This document shows, piece after piece, positions 50,275 to 59,973 of a DNA stretch of 64,000 nt. A program made the position numbers and the translations under genes. Source of the DNA: Adhaeribacter rhizoryzae (GTDB lineage Bacteria; Bacteroidota; Bacteroidia; Cytophagales; Hymenobacteraceae); NCBI RefSeq assembly GCF_008629685.1, contig NZ_VWSF01000008.1:124001-188000 (forward strand). Direction: 5' to 3'. Position 1 is the stretch's first letter. Every line of letters starts with the position of its first letter. The notes below the pieces were generated by a model that did not search any database, was not told the origin of the DNA, and saw only the letters and a program-made list of their open reading frames with translations.

Positions 50275-50412
50275 AGCCTGCTGGTTTATAATATTTAAAT
50301 ATTTCTGGGTTGGGATTACTTTGTTATAAGTAAAAAGCAGCCGGAATGTTTTAGCATAACACTAGAAACTACCCGTAGCCGCCAGCAGGTGCAACCTAAA
50401 CTATTTCAATAA

Positions 50413-50910
50413 TTATTCTACCAGATATTGTTTCAAGAGCAGGAATGCTTCTTCGTTGCCTTGCTGGGCCGCTAAATCTAAAGCCGTGAGGCCGCGCTGG
50501 TCGCGGAGGGTGGTATTGGCGCCGGCTTCGAGTACTAATTTTACCATTTGGTTGCGTCCAAATAAAGTAGCAAACATAAGCGCGGTGCCGCCGCTGCCGT
50601 TCTGTAAATTTAAATCTGCGCCATGAGCTAATAACAACCGGCCAATTTCCGGATAACCTTTAAAGCAAACACCCATTAAAGCGGTGTTGCCGCTGTAATC
50701 CTGAATATTTACTTCCGCGCCGGCTTTCAGCAAAAGTTCCGTAGCTTCTAAATGCCCATCGTAAGAGGCAATGATCATGGGGGTAAACCCGCGGCCATCC
50801 CGGCTGTTTACGTCTACACCCCTGCTAATTAATTCCTGCAGGTAAGTTATATCGCCTTTGCGGGCGGCATCAAAAAGAAGATCTTCGGGTCGGGAGGAAT
50901 AAAAAGACAT
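50413..50910 (-). CDS. Ankyrin repeat protein
   Basis: A 165-residue protein with four ankyrin repeats of about 33 residues each: GDITYLQELISRGVDVNSRDGRGFTPMI, GHLEATELLLKAGAEVNIQDYSGNTALMG, GYPEIGRLLLAHGADLNLQNGSGGTALMF and GRNQMVKLVLEAGANTTLRDQRGLTALDL, with capping helices at both ends. Repeats bind other proteins. No signal peptide, so cytosolic. It is a stand-alone gene with no obvious partner. Confidence 0.9.
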   Translation of the reverse strand: MSFYSSRPEDLLFDAARKGDITYLQELISRGVDVNSRDGRGFTPMIIASYDGHLEATELLLKAGAEVNIQDYSGNTALMGVCFKGYPEIGRLLLAHGADLNLQNGSGGTALMFATLFGRNQMVKLVLEAGANTTLRDQRGLTALDLAAQQGNEEAFLLLKQYLVE

Positions 50911-51014
50911 GGTACGTTGGGTTTAGTTCAGGGAAATAATTTAGCCCAAAGTACGGCAAAAGCCCAAAACAGATTTAATTATTTAAGGAGCTGCCAGGTT
51001 AGGGTTTACTTAAA

Positions 51015-51058
51015 TTAAAAAAGGTTCTTTAAGCTGCTGCCTAAAGAACCTTTTTTTC
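51015..51058 (-). terminator. Terminator of the DUF4056 gene
   Basis: Stem AAAAAGGTTCTTTA / TAAAGAACCTTTTT around AGCTGCTGCC, with A/T tracts on both sides. Confidence 0.87.
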
Positions 51059-51083
51059 AATGCTAAAAATTAATCATTAATAA

Positions 51084-52154
51084 TTAATTGCGGTAATACC
51101 ATCCGGGCATCGTGTATTGGATTTGGGCGTGTTGCCATTCTTTGGCTACCTGCTCCAGTAGCAGCTGAAAATCGTGCTGGGTAACTACGCGGCGCACCTG
51201 GTCGGGGAATATTTCGCGGAGCGGAAATTTATAATTAGGCTTAATTACCAGTTGATACAAATTGGTGAGAGGTAAACCATTATAAGTTTTTTCGGGAACC
51301 GTTAAGGCGTAATCGTCGGGGTTATTGGTATTCAGGCCCGGCACCAGCAAAGGACGTACCCGTTCATACACGTCTAGTTGCCGCTCCAGCATTATTTTGG
51401 GGCTAGGCAATTTTTTGTCGCGGGTCCACCAAATATTGCGTACTTGTTCCATGGCCGCGTAAGTATCAGCTTCGGTAGGTACGGCTTCCAGCTTTTCAAA
51501 AGTGCGGTCAATAAGTTGGGTCATGGCTTGTTCGTAAGGTAAACTGCTCTGCAAAGCTTCCATGCCCAAGGTAACGCCCAGCAAATTAGAGTAAGCATCT
51601 TCTACCGAAAAACTCGAAAAACGCTCAGTTACCAGCGGAATAGAAGAAGCGCCAAACCAGGTGGCAATTTCGTGCCACACCGATAAATCGTAAGCAATGC
51701 GGCCGGCCAATAAAATAGCGTCGGTGCTATCTAAATCGGCGGGAACGCACAAATTCAGGGTCCGGATGCCGCCTTCGGCGCCCAGGCGTTGCACCAGGGT
51801 TTCTTTGCCCGCTGTTTGCTTAATTAAATTATACAAATAAGCGGTCCAATCGGCTTGGTCGCGTAAATGCCCTAAATCTATAAAGCCACCGCGTTTGGTA
51901 TAAATAATGCCGTTGCCTTCCTGCTCGTTGCCTAAATATTTGTGTGGGCCCAGATTGGCTAAACTGCTGATGTGCGTAATTTTTTTAGTAGGAATAGCCG
52001 CTACTTTCAGGTCGGAGCCAAAAGAACAACAAGTCCGGATAATACGCGGTGGCGGCGACTGAATATCTTTGGTTGGTAAATTAATTGGTTTGCTGTAAAG
52101 CGGGGTAAAACAACCCACAAAAAAGCTCAATAAAAATAGGTGCAATAGCTTCAT
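51084..52154 (-). CDS. DUF4056-domain exported protein
   Basis: A 356-residue protein with a signal peptide (1-21). It carries the DUF4056 hallmarks: RIIRTCCSFGSDLKV, IPTKKITHISSLANLGPHKYLG, GNGIIYTKRGGFIDLGHLRDQADWTAYL and, further on, WHEIATWFGASS with HE-type residues that may bind metal. The family is annotated as hypothetical and probably periplasmic. A TATATTTG box (complement of 52174-52181) lies about 20 bases before the start, a good -7 element for the minus strand. Confidence 0.83.
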   Translation of the reverse strand: MKLLHLFLLSFFVGCFTPLYSKPINLPTKDIQSPPPRIIRTCCSFGSDLKVAAIPTKKITHISSLANLGPHKYLGNEQEGNGIIYTKRGGFIDLGHLRDQADWTAYLYNLIKQTAGKETLVQRLGAEGGIRTLNLCVPADLDSTDAILLAGRIAYDLSVWHEIATWFGASSIPLVTERFSSFSVEDAYSNLLGVTLGMEALQSSLPYEQAMTQLIDRTFEKLEAVPTEADTYAAMEQVRNIWWTRDKKLPSPKIMLERQLDVYERVRPLLVPGLNTNNPDDYALTVPEKTYNGLPLTNLYQLVIKPNYKFPLREIFPDQVRRVVTQHDFQLLLEQVAKEWQHAQIQYTMPGWYYRN

Positions 52155-52173
52155 TAGTCCCTGAAAAATTATA

Positions 52174-52181
52174 CAAATATA
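52174..52181 (-). promoter_or_regulatory. -7 box of the DUF4056 gene
   Basis: TATATTTG on the minus strand, 20 bases before the start codon. No clear -33 partner. Confidence 0.45.
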
Positions 52182-52427
52182 CAGGGTAAATCCGGGAAAA
52201 ATAAGCGGAGATTGATTGAGTAGCCGATTTATCTGGCTAAGTACCAGATTTATCTGGTTAAATGTAAACAGGCAATATTTTTCTGGCCTGGCAAGTTGCT
52301 GCCGCAGGATTTTGAGGTAGGGTAAAACCAGGCAAGAAATAAATTAGGTTTGAAAAAACGAGGAGTAATTTCTTCGAAAGAAATATTTAAGAAACTAAGC
52401 TAGCTGCTAAAAACTTTAGTAGCCGGC

Positions 52428-52862
52428 TTATTCATCTGCGACTGCAAATTCCTGTTGGCATTTTTTTAACCAAATCAGCGCCTTTTCCCGGGTGGGGAAA
52501 AGACAAACTTTCAGGTGCCGGCCAATTAAGCTCACTTGCATTACTTCGCCGGCCGTTTCGCCAAAAGAGTCTGGTGCCGCCACATGCGCCAAATATCGTA
52601 CTCCTGCTTTTATAGCTTCGGGTAACCACTCTTTTTCCAGCCACGCTACCGAGTCGTTCCAAGGGCCAGTAAAATAGGTGTTATCGTTTAGCTTAAAAGG
52701 GCACCTCACCGCCTTGGTAAACTCCAATCCTACCTGACAAGCTTTTTTTAAATCGGTTTTAGAAGCATAACCCTGCCAATGTGTATCAATAATATTTAAT
52801 TCCGGATTGTATTTAATAACATAGAAAGTTCTGTTAAAAGCATTTTTGGCTTCTTGGTACAT
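52428..52862 (-). CDS. Protein of unknown function, possibly SpoIIAA/STAS-like
   Basis: A 144-residue protein. Alternating strands and helices with an HWQGYASKTDLKKACQVGLEFTK region, then WLEKEWLPEAIKAGVRYLAHVAAPDSFG and KVCLFPTREKALIWLKKC at the end. This plan resembles the STAS/SpoIIAA-like domains that Cytophagales carry as free proteins, which often serve as regulators or binding modules. I am not sure of the family. It begins at a single ATG. The adjacent large intergenic region leads to the SusC gene. Confidence 0.55.
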   Translation of the reverse strand: MYQEAKNAFNRTFYVIKYNPELNIIDTHWQGYASKTDLKKACQVGLEFTKAVRCPFKLNDNTYFTGPWNDSVAWLEKEWLPEAIKAGVRYLAHVAAPDSFGETAGEVMQVSLIGRHLKVCLFPTREKALIWLKKCQQEFAVADE

Positions 52863-53458
52863 AGGGGAGGCTTATAAAAAGGCAGCATTACCTCTAAAAC
52901 TAAGAAAGGTAGCAGAAGTTATCATAAACAAAATGTTTTTTAAACAAATTTAAATACAAGCTGCAAGCTGTTCAATTGCGGGTGTAATTATTAGTAATAC
53001 CTAAAAATCTAAAACTAGTTTATCAGGGAGTTATCGCTTATTACACAAAACCTTCCTGAGCAATGCTCGCAGTAATTAAGCAATTTATTTTGGGTTCACA
53101 ACTGCCTTAACCAAATAGGTCTATTCTACTTTAACGCAATCGAAAAAATCTTCTTTTTAATAAGTGTTTTTAATTATAGGTATATAAAAACTGGATTTTT
53201 AACAGAAAATAATTCCTGAATTTAAATGTATTGCTTGGTGCAACAAATTGACATTTACCTATGTAAAGTATAAAAATAACATTTTAATATTCTAATTCAA
53301 CTACTAATAATATTAAATATTCTTTATGTATAATGTATTTTACCCCGAACTAGTTTGTTTAAATAATTAATATCAATGGCATTTAATAGCGGTTTATGCC
53401 TTTAAGTAATCAAATATTTTATTCCACCCAATTAATAGTTTACTTAAAACAATGTTGT
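52863..53458. other. AT-rich intergenic region before the glycan-uptake locus
   Basis: About 600 bases with no coding frame. It is AT-rich and should contain the promoter of the SusC operon, but no strong TTTG-N19-TAnnTTTG match is visible; a TTTG occurs at 53354-53357. No direct or inverted repeats stand out. No regulator gene is next to the locus. Confidence 0.6.
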
Positions 53459-56400
53459 ATGATCAATTTTACTCTAAAACACAATTTACCGGCAATCATT
53501 AATCGGCAAGAATTGTTCAGGCACAAATATTATTTTCTCCTATTGTTGGTAACCTTGTTGGTTACGCTTAGTAGTTTCCAAACATTTGCCCAACAAAACA
53601 TTTCTGGCCGGGTAGTTACCAATAAAAATGAAGCATTGCCGGGGGTAACCGTATTGGTAAAAGGAACCAGCACCGGCACCACCACCGATCCTTCGGGTAA
53701 TTATACTATTACATTGCCCACCGGACAGGAAAATGGCGCTTTAATATTCTCTTTTATTGGCTACACAACCCAAGAAGTGCCTGTAAATAACCGGACTACT
53801 ATTAACGTAACCTTAGTTGATGATGCCCAGGCCCTGCAGGAAGTAGTGGTAATTGGTTACCAAACCATCCGGAAGCAGGATTTAACCGGGGCGGCTTCGG
53901 TGATTACCCCGGAAGCGGCGCAGAAAGTAACGGCTAATACCGTCGCCGAATCTATCCAGGGCTTGGCGCCGGGTGTAACGGTCCGGAATACCGGTCGGCC
54001 GGGAGCCGGGGCGGCGGTAGATATTCGGGGCGTGGCCAGCTTTACCAATACCAACCCTTTGTATGTTATTGACGGCATGATTGCCGATGCTTCGCCTACC
54101 CTGAACAACGATGATATTGAATCTATCCAAATATTAAAAGATGCTTCGGCGGCAGCTATTTACGGCTCCCGGGCGGGTAACGGCGTAATTATTATTACCA
54201 CTAAAAAAGGGCGGGAAGGCCCGGCCAAAGTGGGCGTATCGGTTAAGCAGGGCGTGCAGCAGTTGCCAAAATTATGGGATGTTATGAATTCGGAAGAATT
54301 TGCCGCCACCCAACGCCAGCAATATATTAACTCGGGCGCTACACCGCCGGCCAGTGTGGCTTTAACGCCAATTACGGGGCCAGGTGCTGTTCGGCATTAT
54401 ACAGTAACCGACACCGACTGGCAGGACGAAATTACCCAACTTGGTACCTTATCGGATTACAACCTTACTTTATCGGGTGGCGGACAAGCGGGTAATTATT
54501 TAATATCAGGCTCTTATTTTACCAACGAGGGCGTGGTAACCGGTAACTCATTCGACCGGGCCAGCGTGCGCATCAATACCCAGGGCACCAAAGGCCGGAT
54601 TACTTTCGGCGAAAATCTGGTATTAAGCCATTCCTGGGAAGAACGGCCCTTATTGGTAAACCCCTTCTACGACATGCCCCAGTTGCTGCCGGTTATTCCG
54701 GTGAGAGATCCTAGTTTAGTGGGTCCCGGCAACCCCGGCGGCTGGGGCCTCGGCGACCCGGTTACCGCCCCGGTTTACGCCTGGAATTATATTGCCATGA
54801 CTAATTTATTTAATACCACGCATAAATATTCCAGGGTAGTTGGCAATGCTTACGCCGATGTAAAAATATTTGATTGGCTAACTTACCGGTTTAATGCCGG
54901 CTTAGATGGCGGCTTCGATTTTCACCAGAACATCCGGACCTTGGGTAACTGGGTGCTGGGCCAGGCTTTTGAACCTACTCACGTATATCAGGATCGGCAG
55001 GAATTTCATACTGTATTACTGGAAAATACAGTTAATTTTAACAAAACCTTGGGTGTTCATAACCTAAACGGGGTTTTGGGTTATACGCAGCAACGCACCC
55101 GCCGCGACCGCATGGAAGCCCGGCGTAATGATCTCCAGAGTTTTGGCGGCCAGGACCTAACCACTATTAGTTCGGCCATTGGGGACCAGACTTCGGAGGG
55201 CCGGGTAATGGAAGATTATCATATTTATGGTACCCTGGGCCGGATAAATTATACTTATAACGATAAATATTTGCTAACCCTGACCGGCCGGTACGACCAG
55301 GATTCCCGGTTTGGCCCCGATAACCGCAGTAAATTTTTCCCGTCCATCGCTCTGGGCTGGCGCTTGAGCCAAGAAAGTTTCCTGGAAAACTATGACTGGA
55401 TATCTGACCTGAAACTACGGGCTTCCTACGGCCAGTTGGGTATTGCCACGGTGGGTTCCTGGGATTATATTGGCGTAATAAATAATAACCCCCGGGTAGT
55501 TTTTGGGGCCGATAACCAAACCATAGCCGTTGGGGCTTACCAGGCCAGCTTAACCAATCCGGATTTACGCTGGGAAATCCGGACTTCCCGCAATATTGGG
55601 TTAGATGGCACCTTTCTGAATAACCGGGTTTTAGTAACCGCCGAATATTATAATTCTTTATCCGAAGACGTTTTGGTGCGGCTGCCTATTCCATTTTACA
55701 CCGGTAACCTGGGCGGCGATCCTTTTGTAAATGCCGCCTCTATCCGCAACCGGGGCGTCGAGTTCTCGGCTACTTACCGCAGCTCCGAAAATCCGTTTAA
55801 GTGGGATGTATCGGCTAATTTTACCACCATTAAAAACGAGGTAGAAGATGTGGGTAACCGGGGCGAAGGCATTAATTACCTGGTAGCTGGTAACACGCGT
55901 TCCCAAATTGGCCGGGGCATTGGCGAATGGTACGTCGTGAAAACCAACGGTATTTTCCAGACCGAAGAAGAAGTACTAAATCATAAAAACTCAGCCGGTC
56001 AGGTTATTCAACCCTTTTCTAAGCCCGGCGATATCCGGTTCGTGGATTTAAACGACGATGGCCAGATTAACGACGATGATCGTACTTTTGCCGGTTCTCC
56101 CTGGCCTACCCTGCAAACTGGCGCTCAGTTTAATGCGGCTTACGGCGGCTTTAATTTTAACCTGCAGTTGATAGGCGTATTCGGGCATACCGTTTACAAC
56201 GATGTTAGAAGAATTCTGGACTCTTATGTAAACACCAACTTCCGGCGCGATATTAACCCCTGGACTCCTGAAAACCGCAATACCAGCGATCCGCGTTTGG
56301 GCCGTAATACCGACCCCGGCATAGATTTTAATAACCGGGGATCCAGCGACCGCTGGCTGGAAAAAGCTTCTTATGTGCGGGTACGTAACGTAGAAATTGG

Positions 56401-56605
56401 TTATAACCTGCCCGCCACTTTCTTAAGCCGCTTGCATACCAATAATGCCCGCGTATTTATCAGTGGCCAGAACTTACTAACCTTTACCGATTATTCTGGC
56501 TTAGACCCTGATGTTACCGGTAATGGCATTCTGGAGCGGGGCGTAGATGCTGGTAGCTGGCCGGCCAGCCGGGTATATTCAATTGGGCTAAATTTTGAGT
56601 TCTAG
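53459..56605 (+). CDS. SusC/RagA-family TonB-dependent outer-membrane transporter
   Basis: A 1048-residue transporter. The signal segment (about 20-46) ends in FAQQ. A CarboxypepD_reg-like domain follows (NISGRVVTNKNEALPGVTVLVKG, FSFIGYTTQEV), then the TonB box-type EVVVIGYQTIRKQDLTGA (about 130) and the plug (about 140-240, VYVIDGMIADA, QILKDASAAAIYGSRAGNG). The rest is the 22-strand beta-barrel, ending VYSIGLNFEF with a C-terminal Phe. It imports glycan fragments together with the SusD lipoprotein encoded next. I chose the ATG at 53459; an ATG at 53396 adds 21 residues. Confidence 0.94.
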   Translation: MINFTLKHNLPAIINRQELFRHKYYFLLLLVTLLVTLSSFQTFAQQNISGRVVTNKNEALPGVTVLVKGTSTGTTTDPSGNYTITLPTGQENGALIFSFIGYTTQEVPVNNRTTINVTLVDDAQALQEVVVIGYQTIRKQDLTGAASVITPEAAQKVTANTVAESIQGLAPGVTVRNTGRPGAGAAVDIRGVASFTNTNPLYVIDGMIADASPTLNNDDIESIQILKDASAAAIYGSRAGNGVIIITTKKGREGPAKVGVSVKQGVQQLPKLWDVMNSEEFAATQRQQYINSGATPPASVALTPITGPGAVRHYTVTDTDWQDEITQLGTLSDYNLTLSGGGQAGNYLISGSYFTNEGVVTGNSFDRASVRINTQGTKGRITFGENLVLSHSWEERPLLVNPFYDMPQLLPVIPVRDPSLVGPGNPGGWGLGDPVTAPVYAWNYIAMTNLFNTTHKYSRVVGNAYADVKIFDWLTYRFNAGLDGGFDFHQNIRTLGNWVLGQAFEPTHVYQDRQEFHTVLLENTVNFNKTLGVHNLNGVLGYTQQRTRRDRMEARRNDLQSFGGQDLTTISSAIGDQTSEGRVMEDYHIYGTLGRINYTYNDKYLLTLTGRYDQDSRFGPDNRSKFFPSIALGWRLSQESFLENYDWISDLKLRASYGQLGIATVGSWDYIGVINNNPRVVFGADNQTIAVGAYQASLTNPDLRWEIRTSRNIGLDGTFLNNRVLVTAEYYNSLSEDVLVRLPIPFYTGNLGGDPFVNAASIRNRGVEFSATYRSSENPFKWDVSANFTTIKNEVEDVGNRGEGINYLVAGNTRSQIGRGIGEWYVVKTNGIFQTEEEVLNHKNSAGQVIQPFSKPGDIRFVDLNDDGQINDDDRTFAGSPWPTLQTGAQFNAAYGGFNFNLQLIGVFGHTVYNDVRRILDSYVNTNFRRDINPWTPENRNTSDPRLGRNTDPGIDFNNRGSSDRWLEKASYVRVRNVEIGYNLPATFLSRLHTNNARVFISGQNLLTFTDYSGLDPDVTGNGILERGVDAGSWPASRVYSIGLNFEF

Positions 56606-56631
56606 GACTTTATTAACAAAGAATTTTCTTT

Positions 56632-58176
56632 ATGAAAAAGATAATATATTTTTTACTCGCAGCCGGTTTGTTTATTAGCAGTTGTAAACAAGAGCTGGAT
56701 ATAAATAATCCGAATGCCCCCACCACCACTGTTTTCTGGAAAACAGCTACCGATGCGCAACAAGGGGTTAATGCCGTTTACAGTACCTTACACCGCGATA
56801 GAATGGTGCTGTGGCAATGGTTTTACTTAACCGTACGCTCCGATGAAGCCTTTAGCGTGAGCCCCGATATAGCTATTCCGAACAACATGGATAAGTTTTT
56901 GATTACCAATTATAATTTTGAAAGGTCGAATCTTATTTATGGCGATAATTATGTGGGTATTTTCAGGGCCAACCAGGTGCTGGAAAATGTACCAAATATT
57001 CAGATGGATGAAGCCTTAAAAGCGCGGTATTTGGGAGAAGCTAAATTTTTACGAGCATTCTTTTATTATAATTTAGCCAGCCTGTACGGCAATGTACCAC
57101 TTATTTTAACGCCTTCTAAATCTACAGATTTGCCACCCAATGCTACCCGGGCCCAGGTTTGGGAGCAGGCTGCCAAAGACCTGACCGAAGCCGCCGCCGT
57201 ATTACCCGTTCGGTACTCCGGCACCGATGTGGGCCGTATTACAAAAGGGGCGGCTAATGCTTTACTGGCTAAAGTATATATGCAGCAAAGGCAATGGGAT
57301 AAAGCTTTGGCGCCGCTGCAATATTTAGTAGAGGGCGAAGGAAAATCGGTGTATAATTTAGTGCCGAACTACCGCGATAATTTTTTAAGTACCACTGAGA
57401 ATAATGCCGAATCGGTATTTGAATGGCAGTTAGCGACCAACCTTTCTGAATTTACGCCCGAAGATACCCAAACCCCCAACCAGAACTACGGCTCCCCGCT
57501 AGCGCAGTTTCTGGCACCCTTAAACGTGGGCTTCTCCGATGCCGAAATAAACCGCTGGGTAGTTAATGAGCTTCACAAAGATAAAACTACCACCGGTGCC
57601 CGCGATCCGCGTTTAGCTGCTTCTTTTCTTTATGACTCTACCGATGTGCGCGGCCCGGAATTTTCGCAGCTCTATGGCCAGACCTTTGCGCAACGTTATG
57701 GTTTAACCGGCGGGAACAGGAGCAGGGTTTGGCTACGAAAATTTTCGAACGACGCGGAGCCTGGCCGTACCGGCGAAGGTTTCCGTTCGGCGAATAATTA
57801 CCGGTTTATCCGCTACGCCGATGTGTTGCTGATGTACGCCGAAACCCTGAACGAGCTTAACCGCACCGCCGATGCCGTACCGCATGTAAACCGGGTAAGA
57901 CAGCGGGCTGGCCTGGCACCGCTTCCGACGAACCTAAGCCAGGTGCAGTTCCGCAACCAAATAATGCACGAGCGGGTAACCGAGTTAGCCGGCGAAGGCC
58001 ACCGCTGGAACGATTTAGACCGTTGGGGTTATTTCGAGAGTCAGGACAAAATAAACGAACTTATTCAGCGCGACCCAGCTTTTTCGACCTTTAGGCTGGA
58101 CCGGCACCGGTTATTGCCGCTACCGCAACGCGACGTGGATATTAATCCGAACCTAAATCAGAATCCAAATTATTAA
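56632..58176 (+). CDS. SusD/RagB-family surface lipoprotein
   Basis: A 514-residue lipoprotein (Cys18 in FISSC). TPR-rich SusD fold: ATDAQQGVNAVYSTL, FLRAFFYYNLASLYGNVPL, WEQAAKDLTEAAAVLP, GAANALLAKVYMQQRQWDKAL at the front and ADVLLMYAETLNELNRTADAVPHVNRVRQRAGL with RVTELAGEGHRWNDLDRWG at the back. It binds glycans and forms the lid over SusC. The gene follows SusC after 26 bases. Its specificity cannot be read from the sequence. A long terminator follows before the GH43 gene. Confidence 0.94.
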   Translation: MKKIIYFLLAAGLFISSCKQELDINNPNAPTTTVFWKTATDAQQGVNAVYSTLHRDRMVLWQWFYLTVRSDEAFSVSPDIAIPNNMDKFLITNYNFERSNLIYGDNYVGIFRANQVLENVPNIQMDEALKARYLGEAKFLRAFFYYNLASLYGNVPLILTPSKSTDLPPNATRAQVWEQAAKDLTEAAAVLPVRYSGTDVGRITKGAANALLAKVYMQQRQWDKALAPLQYLVEGEGKSVYNLVPNYRDNFLSTTENNAESVFEWQLATNLSEFTPEDTQTPNQNYGSPLAQFLAPLNVGFSDAEINRWVVNELHKDKTTTGARDPRLAASFLYDSTDVRGPEFSQLYGQTFAQRYGLTGGNRSRVWLRKFSNDAEPGRTGEGFRSANNYRFIRYADVLLMYAETLNELNRTADAVPHVNRVRQRAGLAPLPTNLSQVQFRNQIMHERVTELAGEGHRWNDLDRWGYFESQDKINELIQRDPAFSTFRLDRHRLLPLPQRDVDINPNLNQNPNY

Positions 58177-58179
58177 AAA

Positions 58180-58231
58180 TAAAACCGAGGGTTTTGGCGG
58201 TAAATATTCCCTCCAGAACCCTCGTTTTTTA
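58180..58231 (+). terminator. Terminator after the SusD gene
   Basis: AAAACCGAGGGTTTTGG and CCAGAACCCTCGTTTTT pair with few mismatches around a 15-base loop, then a T-run. It separates SusCD from the GH43 gene, at least in part. Confidence 0.82.
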
Positions 58232-58335
58232 TAAGCTAATATTTAAGCAGCAGATGAGTGGTTGATTAATAATAATTTTACGATTAGTCAGCACGAAGAA
58301 ACTTTACCTAAAGCACCATCATAAAACCTGGTAAA

Positions 58336-59418
58336 ATGCGCACCAATCTTTTCCGGAATATATTTTATTCTTTTTGCTGGCTGCTGGTCCTTACACTTAG
58401 CTGCCAGAAAGAAAAAGGAACGGATCTTAAGAAGCCTCCCGGTACCGGTCCTGATCCGAACACCGAAACCACCTTCACCAACCCCATATTGCCCAGCGGC
58501 CCTGATCCGTGGGTAATAAAACAAGGTGAATATTACTATTATACCCACACCTTAGGCAATCGCATTGGTCTGGCTAAAACAAAAGCCGTATCACGGTTAA
58601 GCCAATTGCCGCTGAATACGGTTTGGACCCCACCTGCGGGTACTAATTATTCTACCAACCTCTGGGCGCCCGAACTGCATTTTATTAACGGTAAGTGGTA
58701 TATCTATTTTGCCGCCGACGATACCCGCGACATTAACCACCGGATGTACGTGCTGGAAAACACGGCTGCTGACCCCACTACGGGCGAATGGGTATTTAAA
58801 GGAAAAATTGCGGATACATCGGATAAATGGGCGATTGATGGTACCGTGCTGGATTACAATGGCCAGCTATATTTTATCTGGTCGGGCTGGCGCGGCGAAA
58901 ATGATCCCGGTATTCAGCAACTGTATATTGCCCGCATGATTAACCCCTGGACCCTGGAAGGGACCCGGGCAATGTTATCGGAACCAACTTACGCCTGGGA
59001 GAAGAACGGGCTGGTAAACGAAGGCCCGCAAATATTAAAGAATAGTAGCGGCCGGGTATTCCTGGTTTACTCGGCGAGCGGCTGCTGGACCGACGATTAC
59101 GCTTTAGGGATGCTAACCTTAAAAGAAGGCGGTAACCCGCTAATTCCCGGCGATTGGACGAAAAGCCCCAACCCCGTATTTAAAACCAAACCAGCCAGTA
59201 ACGCTTATGGTCCCGGGCATAACAGTTTCTTTAAATCGCCGGACGGCAAAGAAGACTGGCTGATTTACCACGCTAACTCCGCTGCGAAGCAAGGCTGCGG
59301 CGATACCCGTAACCCCCGTATCCAACCCTTTACCTGGAATGCCGACGGCACACCCAACCTCGGCGAACCTGTGAGTACCGGTTCGCCTATTCCCCGGCCA
59401 TCCGGCGAAGTGCCATAG
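58336..59418 (+). CDS. Glycoside hydrolase family 43 lipoprotein
   Basis: A 360-residue lipoprotein (Cys23 in TLSC). It has the five-bladed propeller of GH43 with the three catalytic acids in place: Asp57 in SGPDPWV (base), Asp168 in WAIDGTVL (pKa modulator) and Glu229 in VNEGPQ (acid). LWAPELHFINGKWYIYFAAD and GPGHNSFFKSPDGKEDWLIYH are further family marks. Members are alpha-L-arabinofuranosidases, arabinanases or beta-xylosidases. Together with SusCD and the GH2 enzyme, it fits a locus acting on arabinose- or xylose-containing glycans. The anchor puts it on the cell surface or in the periplasm. Confidence 0.92.
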   Translation: MRTNLFRNIFYSFCWLLVLTLSCQKEKGTDLKKPPGTGPDPNTETTFTNPILPSGPDPWVIKQGEYYYYTHTLGNRIGLAKTKAVSRLSQLPLNTVWTPPAGTNYSTNLWAPELHFINGKWYIYFAADDTRDINHRMYVLENTAADPTTGEWVFKGKIADTSDKWAIDGTVLDYNGQLYFIWSGWRGENDPGIQQLYIARMINPWTLEGTRAMLSEPTYAWEKNGLVNEGPQILKNSSGRVFLVYSASGCWTDDYALGMLTLKEGGNPLIPGDWTKSPNPVFKTKPASNAYGPGHNSFFKSPDGKEDWLIYHANSAAKQGCGDTRNPRIQPFTWNADGTPNLGEPVSTGSPIPRPSGEVP

Positions 59419-59973
59419 GGCAACCAATATTTATATAGCAAATATCTGTATATCAGAAAGCTAAATTCCTATTAAGCTTGTGAAGATTGAATAATATTCA
59501 CAAGTAAAATAGGTGCCCACAATTTTAACCAAAAAAGCATTTGCTACGAAGCAAACTACATCAGTTTGGGCGATGAGGGCCTTTCAGGTTTCCGGTGCGC
59601 AGCATTCCGACGTAGGAGGAAAGGAAAGATGAGCAGCCCGAATGACCAAACGGGGCCCCGCGGCCGGGAGCAAACTTAGGCATCAGAAGATAGTTAGCAC
59701 CTCCGCATTGAAATATGAAATCTTTCAAAAGACAAATAATCTTTCAAAAGACAAAGCCTACCCAAAGCTTTTTATTTCCTCTTACCCCTTTAACCACCTA
59801 AAATTTACAGCACCATTAAATTGCCTGAATAAAAGTTATTGGTTATAAGAAATATACTTTCTTTCCGCTTCTGGTTCAATTCCAAAACAGCAGGAGTTTT
59901 TTATTTATAGATTATTAGACTAACTTTTGCGCCAGTAAGCAATCCACCAAGAATATTTAAATTTTTAACCAAC
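59419..59973. other. Intergenic region with a GC-rich island
   Basis: A 555-base gap within the glycan locus. Most is AT-rich, but 59541-59700 is markedly GC-rich, holds palindromic GGGGCCCC (59653-59660) and no clear coding frame; a 68-codon frame here looks incidental. The 3' end (59850-59973) is the leader of the GH2 gene. Confidence 0.6.

Noticed and set aside
59642-59848. 68-codon frame in the GC-rich island
   Set aside because: No start context, no domain, and unusual composition; it is more likely non-coding.
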